From contig KK106985.1 of assembly GCA_000611775.1 (NCBI GenBank), forward strand, positions 1,908,291-1,972,290: DNA of 64,000 nt, given 5' to 3'. Positions 1 to 10,541 of the stretch are shown here, one piece after another. The stretch comes from Umbilicaria muhlenbergii (lineage: Eukaryota; Ascomycota; Lecanoromycetes; Umbilicariales; Umbilicariaceae). The notes below the pieces were generated by a model. The model was given only the letters and a program-made list of their open reading frames with translations. It ran no database searches and was not told the origin of the DNA. Position 1 is the first letter of the stretch. The number at the start of each line of letters is the position of its first letter. Position numbers and translations under genes: made by a program.

Positions 1-39
1 GCCCTCGCCAGAGCACCACAACGCAGTAGCAGCGCGAGG

Positions 40-975
40 ATGGCAGAGACGAAGCGTCCGAATGCGGGAGGGAAGGTGCCACCGGCGACTCCCAATATCG
101 GGCCTTCGGGGATGGTGTCTTTGGAGAGCGCGCTGAGCGGGGTGATTGGTGCACGGTGAGCTCTTTCGACTTACTTTACAGATTGCGTTTCCATAGCTTT
201 GCATCTCTATAAACGCAGCTTCGCATGTTCTGTGGAGCCTGCTGCTTCAGGCTGCAGTTTCTATTCACTCAGCTCTCGTCGACAAGCGAACGGCGCGGCT
301 AACGTCTTCGGCCTACCTTGTAGCATCCGCGTCACCATCAATAACCCTACAGCCTCCACTCTGGAAGGCACACTCTTCACCGCCTGCCCTATCACAAACT
401 TCATCGCCATCTCTACCACTCCGGCTTCGACGTACCATATCCTCCCGATCTCGACCATCCAGAACTTCACGCTCCTCTCCCTGCCTCCACCTCCGTCCCC
501 CTCTACACCCTTTACCAGCGCGCAACCGCCCATTACTCCAATTTCTACCAGTGCGCTTGCCTCTCGCGTTGATGCCGCAGTCGAGCGTCTGAAAGAAGCT
601 GAGAGGCGTAAGGGAAAGGGTGTTGGAAGGGAAGCGCAGGATATCTTTGACGCACTGTCAAGGACGCTGCCGACGAGATGGGATGGGACGAGTATTATCG
701 TGCTGGATGCGGTGGTTATTGCCAGTCCGTACAGGCCGGACGACTGTCGCGGTGGGGCTGGGGCGCCGACGGGTACTCTGGCGAGGGTGAAGAAGGTGGT
801 GAGTACGGAGTTTGAAAATCCCTGTAGAATGGGAGTTTGGAAGGCCTTGTAAACTAACATGATGGTCTGTCCTTAGCTTGAGAATGAACGGAAGAAGTTG
901 GCGGACCGAACTAACAAACCTTTGCCTGCGATTCCGGCGGCAGTGCCGACCAGCGGTCCAAGGAAGGGAGGGTGA
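40..975 (+). CDS. LSM12: LSM12-like RNA-associated protein (Lsm + anticodon-binding-like domain)
   Basis: Three exons (40-155, 324-798, 877-975) join in frame to give 229 residues. The first intron leaves GAR|IRVTINN and the last has a clear CTAAC branch site. Residues ~30-90 form a small Lsm-like beta domain (VTINNPTASTLEGTLFT, a typical GTLFTADP-like strand). Residues ~115-210 carry the alpha/beta 'AD' domain seen in Lsm12 proteins, with an ERLKEAERRKG helix and a TRWDGTSIIVLDAVVI segment followed by PYRPDDCRGG, which is highly characteristic of the family. Lsm12 is known from yeast and animals as a cytoplasmic RNA- and ribosome-associated factor (Ataxin-2/Pbp1 partner); that role is inferred here. 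The start is the first ATG, and sequence before base 40 is too short to exclude an upstream exon. It is convergent with APN1. Confidence 0.85.
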
Positions 976-1326
976 AATTTGGGAGAGCTATCTGACTAGA
1001 GTTTACTTCTCGGCTCAGGCTATGGGTAGGGAGCTGCTATCTGCTTGTATTTTTGCGTGGAGTGCAGCAAGGCAATAGGCCATGTCAGGCGGAGACACCT
1101 CGGCAAGGTCTAAAAATACTACTATATCAAATAAGATTCTCATGTGGTCACCAGAACCCCCTACCAGAAAGCAGGAGAGATGGGAACCTTTCAGCCACGA
1201 CAACGAGTCTGGGACGCAGTCGTCATTAGACCTCTCCGCGAAATTTGATAATGCTCTCAGCCCTGTGGCGATTCATGCCCCCAGTACTCCCGGTTTATTC
1301 TCCCGGTCGAGACATAATCTACGATG
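976..1326. other. Intergenic, between the 3' ends of LSM12 and APN1
   Basis: A 351-base stretch between two convergent stop codons. It must hold both 3' UTRs. No coding signal, RNA gene or repeat was seen. Confidence 0.6.
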
Positions 1327-2047
1327 TCAAATGTCAGACAGCTCACTACCACTCTCCTCCGTAGCCTCCCCTTCCTCCCCCTTCCTCTTCTTCTTCCTCT
1401 TCCCCTTGGCCCCCCCTTTCTCCCTCGCCACCCTCTCCTTCTCCAGCTTCCTCTCAAAAGCCTCCAAATACTTCCCCCGTTCCCCCTCCCCCCTATCCGC
1501 CAACTCCCTTTCCAACCCCAAAAACTCCTCCCCCTCCCCATCCATCCCAATCAGCCCCTCCAACAACTTGATCTCCCGCGCCCAAACCCCTTTATCCTCG
1601 ACCGTCTTCCCTTCCTCGTCGGTCCGCTCAATCGGCGTCTCCAACACCATCGGCAGCCCTTCAAACCGGCGCTCATTCATCACGTTATGGAAAGCCCTGA
1701 GTCCCAAAAACCCAACCCCGATATTCTGATGCAGGTCGCGGTGGCTCCCCAGTGGCGCTTTCGAGTCGTTAATGTGCAACGCGCTCAGATACCGCATCCC
1801 GACCACCCTATCGAACTCGTCCAGTACGGCGGAGAAGGTGGCCGGGGAGCGCAGGTCGTACCCGGCGGCGAAGGCGTGGCACGTGTCCAGGCAGACCCCG
1901 ATGCGGGTTTTGTCGTCCACGAGGGCGATGATGTCGCGCAGGTCTTCGAAGGTGGAGCCGATGACGTTGCCGGCGCCGGCCATGTTTTCGAGGACGGGTT
2001 TGACGGTGGAGGTCGAGGCGAGGGCACGGTTAAGGAGGGTGGCGATG

Positions 2048-2080
<33 letters not shown>

Positions 2081-3412
2081 GTACTGGAAGTTGTAGAGTT
2101 TGATGCCGAGGGCTTCGCAGCGGTGGAGGTCGTCGAGGAAGGCGGAATAGGCTTGTTGGGCTTTGGGGGGGTCTGGTTGGGCGAGGTTGACGAGGTAAGA
2201 GCCGTGGGGGAGGATGTGGCTGCGGAGGGGGGGGTTAGAGACGGAGATTGCGGGGTGGAGGGGGAAGGGGGTGTTGGAGGGAGAGAGGAGCAGACCTTGT
2301 GGCGTCATATTTGTGTTCAAGGCAGGATGCGCGGAACTGGTCCCGGTGCGAGTCTTGGAGAGGGGGGTTCTCCCATTTTCGTTGGGATTTGAGGAAGAGG
2401 GCAAAGGCGTTTCCACTGTCTAGTTGTTAGTGTAGGTGTTTTCAGGCATGGTAGTTAAGGTAGTTCACCCGATGTGCACGCTGTTGGTGACGGAATTGTG
2501 TACTCCTAATATTGGTTTTAGCCCTACTCTAAAGCTATGTACATGGTTGAACCGCTTAGGTCCAGAGACTGGTTGTAGCCCACCTTTGGCACTGCTAACA
2601 TGAGCCCCAAGGAACATGCGTAGCCCGGTCGAACGCGCAGCTAGCGGCATTGCTTCTGCTTCCTTTTCTTCTTTGGTCTTGCGCCGCCTTTTCTTCTTGG
2701 GTTGATCTTCGCCTTCGTCACCTACTTCCTCTGCTTCCTGTTTCACCTCTAGGGTTTCCTTTTTGGTGCGCTTCCGTGACTTCTTCGGTGTTACAACCTC
2801 CTCTTCTTCATCTTCTACGACCTCGACTTTGAGTTTCGTGGTTCTCTTGGTCCTCTTTGGCGTGTCTTGTTCGACTAGTACTTTTTCTTCTCCTCCGATC
2901 GTTGTTTTCTTGCTCGCCTGGCCTGCACCGTTGGGTGAGACTTTCGTGGTAGTCTCCGCTGTCTTCCTACTTCGCCGGACTTTCTCTACCAATCGTGTCG
3001 CAGTCTCCTCGTCGCAGGTCTCTTTTTCGACTACAGTCGCTTTTGCAGTCTTTTTCTTATTAGACGCAGGAACTTCTGCCGATGGTTCTGCAGCTCTGCG
3101 CTTCTGGTTTTGTCTTCTCGAGTTCCTTGTTCCTAACTTTATATCTTCCTCGGCAGCGGCCGCGGTCGTATCCGTGACAAGATGCGCAGCAACTTCATAA
3201 GCTCCATGGGCCGACTCAAAGCTGAGAGCAGATGAGAGACTGGACTCAGGGCTCAGAGACGCTGCAATTGACGTTCCTGGGGCGCGCCGCGGCATACTGT
3301 GCCCCGTCGCAATAGGAGTGTGACGTTCTGAGAGTCGAGACGCGTAAAGTGATGATGCGCGTAGAAGTTGCAATAGCCGTTCCTCAAGCTTCGCGCTGGC
3401 GGCGTAGATCAA
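1327..3412 (-). CDS. APN1: Apn1-type AP endonuclease (endonuclease IV family), reading frame disturbed at a G31 tract
   Basis: Base-excision-repair enzyme that cuts 5' of abasic sites. Exons on the minus strand are 3412-2584, 2505-2469, 2415-2296 and 2219-1327. The joins read AKGVHNSV, HIGGNAFALF and DATSHILPHG. After a basic, low-complexity N-terminal part (~270 residues, nuclear-targeting type) comes the TIM-barrel. Zn ligands visible are the His of HGSYLVNLA, Glu of VLENMAG, Asp and His of LDTCHAF, His of SALHIND, Asp/His of SHRDLHQ and Glu of PMVLETP. The expected NFHPG motif (His109 in E. coli Nfo) is replaced by NFQYS plus a proline run encoded by the G/C tract at 2049-2079, and the downstream frame (RIATLLNRAL) is off by one base. 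Starts are possible at 3412 or 3295. The longer form adds an Arg-rich segment that could act as a mitochondrial presequence. The C-terminus is Lys-rich. The family assignment is firm; the integrity of this copy is uncertain. Confidence 0.88.
2049..2079 (+). repeat. Homopolymer of 31 G inside the APN1 coding region
   Basis: An uninterrupted run of 31 G on the plus strand (C on the coding strand). It encodes polyproline in APN1 and leaves the reading frame one base out. It lies exactly where the conserved zinc-ligand loop should be, so it may be an assembly or sequencing artefact. Confidence 0.95.
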
Positions 3413-3921
3413 GTGCCGGCACTTTCTCTACTCAGACACTTCAGAGTACAAGCCCCCAGGCGAACCCCCCATAATTTGATGTCGAAGCAAGTTTTGAGCT
3501 GCGCAGATGCTAATAGAGATCATTGAGCTCTCTATCTACACCCTTATTGACTGAATCAGAAGGTGCCTTTTCATTATCGACTTGCTATTGAGGATCCTCC
3601 AGATCTGTCGGTTCGAGAGTGGCACTCATTTTGACAATACGCTTGTTAGCATAGCGAATTTCAAACAGGGCTTGAGGCGTAAATGCGCAGATCCAGAAGC
3701 AGAATTCATTGGGCTCTAGCAGTACATTTGTGCCCTTACTGAACACTATTTGCTGTCCATTATCGGTTCACCGCGGAGGATCCTCCGGATTTCCTTGCTC
3801 TAAAACGGCCTGATGATTCGTATGGTGTTCATTCCGAAACCCTTCCCTCCATCGCCGGATATGGCTACAACAATGCCATAATCTCCTTTGTCCACTTCTC
3901 CTTTACGATGACTCAACCCTG
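3413..3921. other. Divergent intergenic region between APN1 and a RING gene
   Basis: 509 bases separating two divergently transcribed genes, so it should hold both promoters. It contains two similar GGATCCTCC boxes (near 3591 and 3777). No gene or RNA was recognised. Confidence 0.55.
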
Positions 3922-5608
3922 ATGTGCGCCCAACTTGCTTCTCGTTTCGATGACCCTAACCTAGCAATTACGACTTCGCTACTTTCAGACTGGATGGCTG
4001 TACCAGAGGTCGCAGGGCATTATCCTTGGGAGGCGGTTGAATACGATCCTCGTGAAGGCCATGATCCGACTCATGCCTTCCAATTATATCTCGATTCCAT
4101 ATTTCCGGACGGCTACAAACCTGAGCAGCATGGGGAGGGTCTCGAAAAGCACGAGATCGAAGACTGGAAGGAGCTTGCTAGTATCATAGATGCTACAGCA
4201 CAACTCCATCGCTTCAGCCACAAGGATCAAACTCGATTTTGGGGGAAAGTACTCACGGATGGCTCGAATATCGATGTCGTGCATGTGCGGGAAGATGGTA
4301 GCACTGTTCGCAATGGCTCCAGGCACATGTTAGACACATACAGATTCTATAGGGCATGGCTAGGACTTCTCCACTATGACGGCCTTCTCCAGCTTAATTT
4401 GTGGCCATTTCCCGGTGTGACGTTCAACATCGACGATACTACAATCACTTCACACTTGGAGGTTGATGCCATCCGCGAAATGCGTAGACTGGGAGAAACT
4501 CACTACGACAATATCCCCTTAGATCAACTGTGGGACATCCCGCTTGCGGCAGAGCACATGTGGGTACGGGACTGGCGAAAGGCGGTCCTGGATGTCTTGG
4601 CAAAGATGCGAGCGGCCAGCGACTGGGCGAAACTCAACAATCAGAATGAACTCTTAGCCATGCAGCACGTACGTTGATGAGAAGCCATCCAGACTTCGAA
4701 CACAGCTGACCATTTCCAGGCCTACCGCACGATACTTCCCGTCACAAAGGTTCTTGTTCGGTTGCTCGCGAAAGAGACTGATTTCGAAACGCGGCTTCAG
4801 CGCTTTCACGTCGAGGATGAGCTTTACCCAAAGAGATTGAGCTTGATGTCGCCAGAAAATGCCGCACGTCTTGGCCCGGGCATTTATTCTTCCTTGGAGA
4901 CTGAATACTGGCCCAGAGTGCAAAGATCAGTGGAAGTGCTTCAGAGGAATCTCAGATCAATATATGACTACCGGTTAATCCGCGACTGGGCTCATCGTAG
5001 GGCGTGGTGGAAATTGTATATGGTCTTTGATACTAGCGAAAATCAGGAGCTTCACGACGCTGTCACTCAAATCCGGGACTGGTTCAATGAGGACAAGAAC
5101 CGACGAAGCTGGGATCTCTTCGACGTGCAACCAGTTATCAAGGGAAGTATCCCCGATAATACATCTTGCTCGATCTGCGTCTCCGACTTTGAAGATAGCG
5201 AGCTCGTCATGCAGTAAGTAGTGGGAACACAACTTGAGCTCACATCTTCCCGGCGAGCTAATCTTTGTTAGGACTCATTGCCAGCACGAATTTCACGCCC
5301 AATGCCTGATGGAATACTGGGACACGGAATATAAATACGACTACAGTTGCCCGAATTGCCGGCAATCGCCAGGCCGACTGAGAGATCGAGCAGATATCTT
5401 ACTCGCGCGCAAGCAGGACTGGGGTGACGAACATCAACGAGACGTCCAAGAAGATGACTTGGCAGGCGCACACGATCTTCTTGAAGATGGTATGCCGTTT
5501 GAAGAGTTGCCCACAGAGGAGCGCGTCGCTTGGGAGAGGGAAAGGGAGCATCAGAGGTTCAAGCTTGGGGTGAAAGAGATGCAAAGCAGTGGTCTTGGGA
5601 TTGTCTAG
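3922..5608 (+). CDS. RING-H2 zinc-finger protein, probable E3 ubiquitin ligase
   Basis: Three exons (3922-4668, 4720-5213, 5272-5608) give 525 residues. The last intron splits the RING. Across the join the protein reads CSICVSDF ... THCQHEFHAQCLMEYW ... CPNCRQ, a Cys-x2-Cys, Cys-x-His-x2-His-x2-Cys, Cys-x2-Cys arrangement typical of RING-H2 domains (residues ~405-470). The N-terminal ~400 residues are helical and rich in Trp and Glu, with no domain I recognise. The C-terminus is acidic (LPTEERVAWERERE). RING-H2 proteins usually act as ubiquitin ligases; the substrate and location are unknown here. No signal peptide or membrane segment is seen. The start is the first in-frame ATG after a short out-of-frame ATG at ~3908. 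Confidence 0.75.
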
Positions 5609-5923
5609 ATAGTCTGTCCAGATGAGACACCCATAGCCTTGTAATAATGAACAATCTATCTTCAGCACTCGATGTACCACGTGCCCGAAATCGAAAAAAA
5701 CATCTCTCTCCTTGTCTGCATAAACATGGAATTGACATGACGTGTAGCTAGCCAATAGATCTATTTACGACGCTTGGTGATTTCTTTAGAACTACTAACG
5801 GTTTGACTGACTGATATCTAATATTATTGGTGAGGATTGGAATCTGGGGCTCCTCAGGCGCTCTCGTGCCGTTGTGGTTAAGATAAAGACGCTAAAATAG
5901 GTTGTCACTGTAGCAACTTGGAA

Positions 5924-5953
5924 TTTTGTGTACACTAGTTTTGTGTACACTAT
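5924..5953 (+). repeat. Tandem 15-base direct repeat with palindromic GTGTACAC cores, upstream of the MadBub gene
   Basis: Two adjacent copies of TTTTGTGTACACTA(G/T), identical at 14 of 15 positions. Each contains the 8-base palindrome GTGTACAC. They sit 61-90 bases before the start codon of the checkpoint kinase gene, so they are candidates for a dimeric factor binding site or simply a small tandem duplication. Confidence 0.8.
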
Positions 5954-5985
5954 TCTAAACCTATCCAGACCCATCACCAAACGAC

Positions 5986-6006
5986 ACGACGACGACGACG
6001 ACGACG
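5986..6006 (+). repeat. (ACG)7 microsatellite just before the MadBub start codon
   Basis: Seven perfect ACG units end 7 bases before the ATG at 6014, so the repeat lies in the 5' UTR of the checkpoint kinase gene. Confidence 0.9.
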
Positions 6007-6013
6007 AGCCAAG

Positions 6014-9000
6014 ATGTCGGTCATGGAGGACCTGATTAACTTCGACATCATTGAGGAGCACAAGGAGAATATACAGTCGCTGCCAGGAGGTCGTTCCGCC
6101 AAAGCCCTCGCCTCTACCTTTGCTCCGCCATCTCTCTTCTCCCCCGCGCCTACGCTTTCCAACACCAGGAATCTTAACGATGCCATACGCCAGGAGTACG
6201 AACTGGAGCTCATTGCGATTTCCGACTCAGATGATCCTCTTGATATCTATGACCGATATGTTAAGTGGACACTGAACGCCTACCCTTCTGCGCAAGCAAC
6301 ACCCGAATCGCAGCTGCGGCCCTTACTCGAGCGAGCGACCAAAGCATTCCAGTCGACATCACACTACAAAAATGATCCCCGGTATCTCAAACTCTGGCTG
6401 AACTACATACGCTTTTTCTCCGATGCGCCAAGGGAGACGTTTGCGTATCTTGCGCGACACAATATTGGCGAGAGCCTTGCTTTGTTCTATGAGGAATTCG
6501 CTGCGTGGTTGGAAGGTGCAGGACGATGGACACAGGCAGAGGAGGTGTACAAGCTTGGCATCGAGCGGGAAGCTCGACCTCCTGAGCGATTGCTGCGCAA
6601 ATTCGGCGAGTTCCAGCACAGATTCGAGCAGCGACCACACGATGGCGATGAACCGTCCTCACCAGCTCTGCCCACTGTTCGGCCGGCCTTGGTCGCCAAA
6701 ATGGATCCCTTTGCAATCTCTACGCCGCGGCCGACTGACCCTCAAGCCCAAAGACAGTCGGCAGGAGTTGGCGGGACGTCAACATCACGAGGGAGTAGAC
6801 AGAAGCTTGCAATATTCTCAGATGTCGATGCACCAACATCTACTGCTAGGAATGCGGTCGGCGAGACTTCTAAAGGGTGGGAAAACATTGGATCATTAGA
6901 AGAACGGAGAAAGGAAAATGTAGTGGAAGCAAGGCCGTGGGCAGGCGAGACGCTCAAGGCAGGGAAGAGAGTAGGCGGACCGCCGAAGATGATGATATTC
7001 AAGGACGAGGTACGCTAAATACGTTCAATTCTTACGTCCACGTGTTTACAGTCACAGGACTAATTGCTGCCATATATGGCGTCCCGGAGTATAGCAATCA
7101 GTATCTCAAGCACCTATTGCACCGAATGACATATCTTCAAATTGTGCAAACCAACAGCAAGTAATAAATCCGAAGACTGGTAAAGTGGAACGTGTTTTCG
7201 TGAACCTGGAAGCAGTGTACCCTAATCCTAATGATCCCAACGAGGAAATGAGCTTTGAAGAGTTGAGGGCGGCGTTCAGGGGGTGGATGGGTAAAGACTG
7301 GGCAGCCGAGGAGAAACAGCGACGAGTCATGGAGTCTCAAGCTCCAGCTCAAGAAAATACATTGGAGAATGCGGAAGCAGACGACGCCGTGGATACCGCA
7401 ATCGCAGAACAGCTCCAGCATGGTCTCGTGATAGACAGCAACCCGGAAATACACTCCGAAGCTGCTATAACTAAGGAAGGCACCCGGGGAGGTAAAAGTG
7501 GACGTCCAAAGAAAATGAGGATCATGGAAGTCAAAGGGGAGACCCAGACAAGTTCGTGCCCACTTTCGCAGTAAAGTATGCATAGCTGACCTAGAATCAG
7601 TCAAAACGAACCTGGCATCTCCCACAGGACCAAAGCTAAGACGCAAGAATTCGGCAGAGCCGACAATGACACTCCACACCAGAGCAGCCACTGATGACAT
7701 TCTTGATATCTTCAACCAGCCATTGCGAAACCTAGGACCTATCGGGGTTCAGGCAGAGAGTGCGGGCGAAAGCGACAGCGACGACGATGACGATTACACT
7801 AGTGCTGGCGAGAGCACTGGCACAGGGAGGATCTCCGAGTTCGGCGACGATGTTACTGACATCAATCAAGTAGGAGAAGCGGAGGAGACCGATATTAAGA
7901 GCGTGAGCGCGTGGTCAGACTATACGTCGAGCAAGCATGTGCCCACATTGGACGAAATCGGCCCAGAAGATCAGGAGAGGGCCGACAATCAGGTGGACGA
8001 TGACTGGGTCGTACTCGAGGATCGTGCAAGACCTAAAGCGGTAGAAGAAGACCATGAGGAGCTCTCCACTCCAATATCTCCAATTGCTGGGCAAAGCCGA
8101 AACCATACAAAGTATATCCCGTTACCACCGGAAGACTATGAGCCGCCAACAAGACCATACCGCGATCCGGTTCAGGCATCGCAAAACCGACTTCCTTTCA
8201 TGACACCCATCGTTGAAAAGACGGAATCTTCGCTCGGCGCATCCACAGTCCGTGGGGAAAAGGACTACTTCAACTCAAAGACACCCTCTAGGAAGCACGG
8301 CGATGGTTCTTTCGTGGTTCCCGAGTTAGATAACGAGCTTCTCAGCAGCCCATTTGAGGAAATTGTCAACGAAGCTGCAGTCGAACGCAGGAAAGTCAAT
8401 GCGTCAAGCTTAGTAGGGTTGAAGAAGGGCAAGACCGCATCCGCTTCTAAGCCTGTTGGGGTAACAAGCAAAGAGACTAAGGGGCCAATCATTAGAGATG
8501 CGCAATGCAATCCTGTCGACGACACCATTCGAAATACCATACTGGAGAATGTGCAACCGCCTCTATCCTCTTATCAAGGCTTCTATGATCATCGCTCGCA
8601 GCACTTCAACAAGGGACCTGAGGTCCGAAAATTCGTCAAAGCCCTCAGCAAGGTGTCTAAGAATGCTTCAGATAAAACGACGACCAACATCTCTCTCCCA
8701 CCGACTCTTCGCTTCCCCAGCCCACGCAGCAATGTCTACACCATCAAACGCGAATTAGGCAAGGGCGCTTTCGCCCCGGTCTACCTTGCGGAACACGACA
8801 CTTCGACCGAGGACGAGAACGACGACGAACTCCCCAAGTCACGATCCACCCATCTCCAGCGCCGCCCCCCCCTTTCAGCAATCAAATGCGAAGACCCCCC
8901 CACCCCCTGGGAATTCTACATCATGACGACCGCGCACCGCCGCCTCGGCCTCTCCCGCGCCGCCGACTCCATCCTCCAGCCCTACGAAATGCACCTCTTC

Positions 9001-9834
9001 GCCGACGAAGGCTACCTCGTCGAAGAATACCGCGACCAAGGCACCCTGCTCGACCTCGTCAACACCGCCAAATCCGACACCACCACCGCTCCCGCCGGCG
9101 TCCTCGACGAACCCGTCGTCATGTTCTTCGCCGTCGAACTCCTCCGCACCGTCGAGGGCCTTCACTCCAAGGGCCTCCTGCACGGCGACCTCAAAGCGGA
9201 TAATTGCCTCGTGCGTCTGCTGCCCACACCCCTGGATACCGAGGGCTGGGACCCGCACTACCGGCGCGACGGCCAGGGGGGGTGGGCATCCAAGGGCCTC
9301 TCTCTGATTGATTTCGGCCGGGGGATCGACATGCGCGCGTTCGGCACGCACGTGCAGTTCGTGGCGGACTGGAAGACGAGTCGAGCCGACTGTGCGGAGA
9401 TGAGGGAGATGCGGCCGTGGACGTACCAGGTGGATTATTGGGGCGTGGCGGGCGTGGTGCATTCGCTGCTGTTCGGGAAATATATCGAGGACGTGGTGGA
9501 GAAGAATCATACTAGTAGTGGTGGTGGTGGTTCTGGAGGAGGCGTGCATGAGGGTGGGGAGGTCGGGGTTGGCGCGGGGGGGTTGAAGAGGTATAGGCTT
9601 AAGGAGGGGTTGAAGCGGTACTGGCAGACGGAGCTTTGGCAGGGACTTTTTGATGTGCTGCTGAACCCCGGGAGATATGTGGAGGGGGAGGAGGGGAGTA
9701 GGATGCCGGTTACGAGGGCGTTGAGGCGGTGTCGGGAAGGGATGGAGGAGTGGTTGGAGGGGAACGCGGAGAGGAAGGGTCTTAAGGGGAGTTTGCGGCG
9801 GTTGGAGGAGAGGATTAAGGAGCGGAGGAGGTGA
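6014..9834 (+). CDS. BUB1: MadBub: combined Bub1/Mad3 spindle-checkpoint kinase
   Basis: Exons 6014-7009, 7158-7551 and 7601-9834 give about 1207 residues. In order: a KEN box at residues 17-19 (HKENIQ); a Mad3/Bub1 TPR domain at ~55-205 (ELELIAISDSDDPLDIYDRYVKW, WLNYIRFF, AWLEGAGRWTQAEEVYKLG); a second KEN at 300-302; a probable Bub3-binding GLEBS-like segment at ~363-380 (SFEELRAAFRGW); a long acidic linker; and a kinase domain from ~841. The kinase keeps the Gly loop (GKGAFAPVY), Lys892 (AIKCE), HGDLKADN with Asp993, and DFG at 1034, so it looks active. Kinetochore Bub1 activity and Mad3-type APC/C-Cdc20 inhibition are known for such unsplit proteins. The 3' third is markedly GC-richer than the rest. 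The intron at 7552-7600 was chosen because it restores frame (QTIKTNLASPTG). Confidence 0.92.
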
Positions 9835-10541
9835 TGAGGATGAACCTGGGTGGAGGTGTTTGGAGTTTGTGGTCATTGATGGAGTATAGTCAGCGATTAT
9901 ATCATGCATGGAATAGGTCACGGAAGTTTTCTTGGCTATTGTTTAGATTGGAGGAGCTATGTCTAGCTAGAATACATCTGAGCAAAATGGCCGCTGACAT
10001 GGATACTCTTGAAGCATCAAGGGACCATCCCGTGAGTGAATTTCTCCCAAACTCCCACGACGTCGAGACGATGGGAGATTAGGATTCGAATAAAGCCAGC
10101 ACTCTCAAATTGCACCCTCTGACCGTACCATGCCCGGCTGCTGTGATAACAGCAGACTGATGTGATATGACAAAGATTCTGTGCTGTGAGAGAATATGTG
10201 AATGAAGCTATGCTGTCATCTCCATGGAGTTGACGAATTTGAAGCAATGAAACCGGTTCGTATTATCTCATAAATAGTCGTGAAGAAGCTGAGTTCGTGA
10301 ATCGTTCTGGCCCGAAAAGAAAACTCCGGGGGAATATCTAGATTGCAGGAAATGCTTGATATGTCGATCTGAATAAGTGAAGAATGTGATTCTGGCAAAT
10401 TGGAAGTCTCTGGGAATACGATTATGAAGCGCCGTGCTTTGTGGAAAGTAGTGACACGAGGAGCAAGCCATGCCGACACCTGGAGACGGAAACATTCTCG
10501 TCAACGCATACCACAGACTGATTTGTCATCGGCGGTAAGTC
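9835..10541. other. Intergenic, between convergent MadBub and an unnamed gene
   Basis: 707 bases between two stop codons facing each other. Only short, unconvincing ORFs are present. It presumably holds 3' UTRs; nothing else was recognised. Confidence 0.55.

Noticed and set aside
8886-9921. Long antisense frames over the MadBub kinase domain (8875-9921 minus, 8886-9203 plus)
   Set aside because: They are shadows of the GC-rich coding strand. Their Pro/Arg/His-rich translations have no family resemblance.
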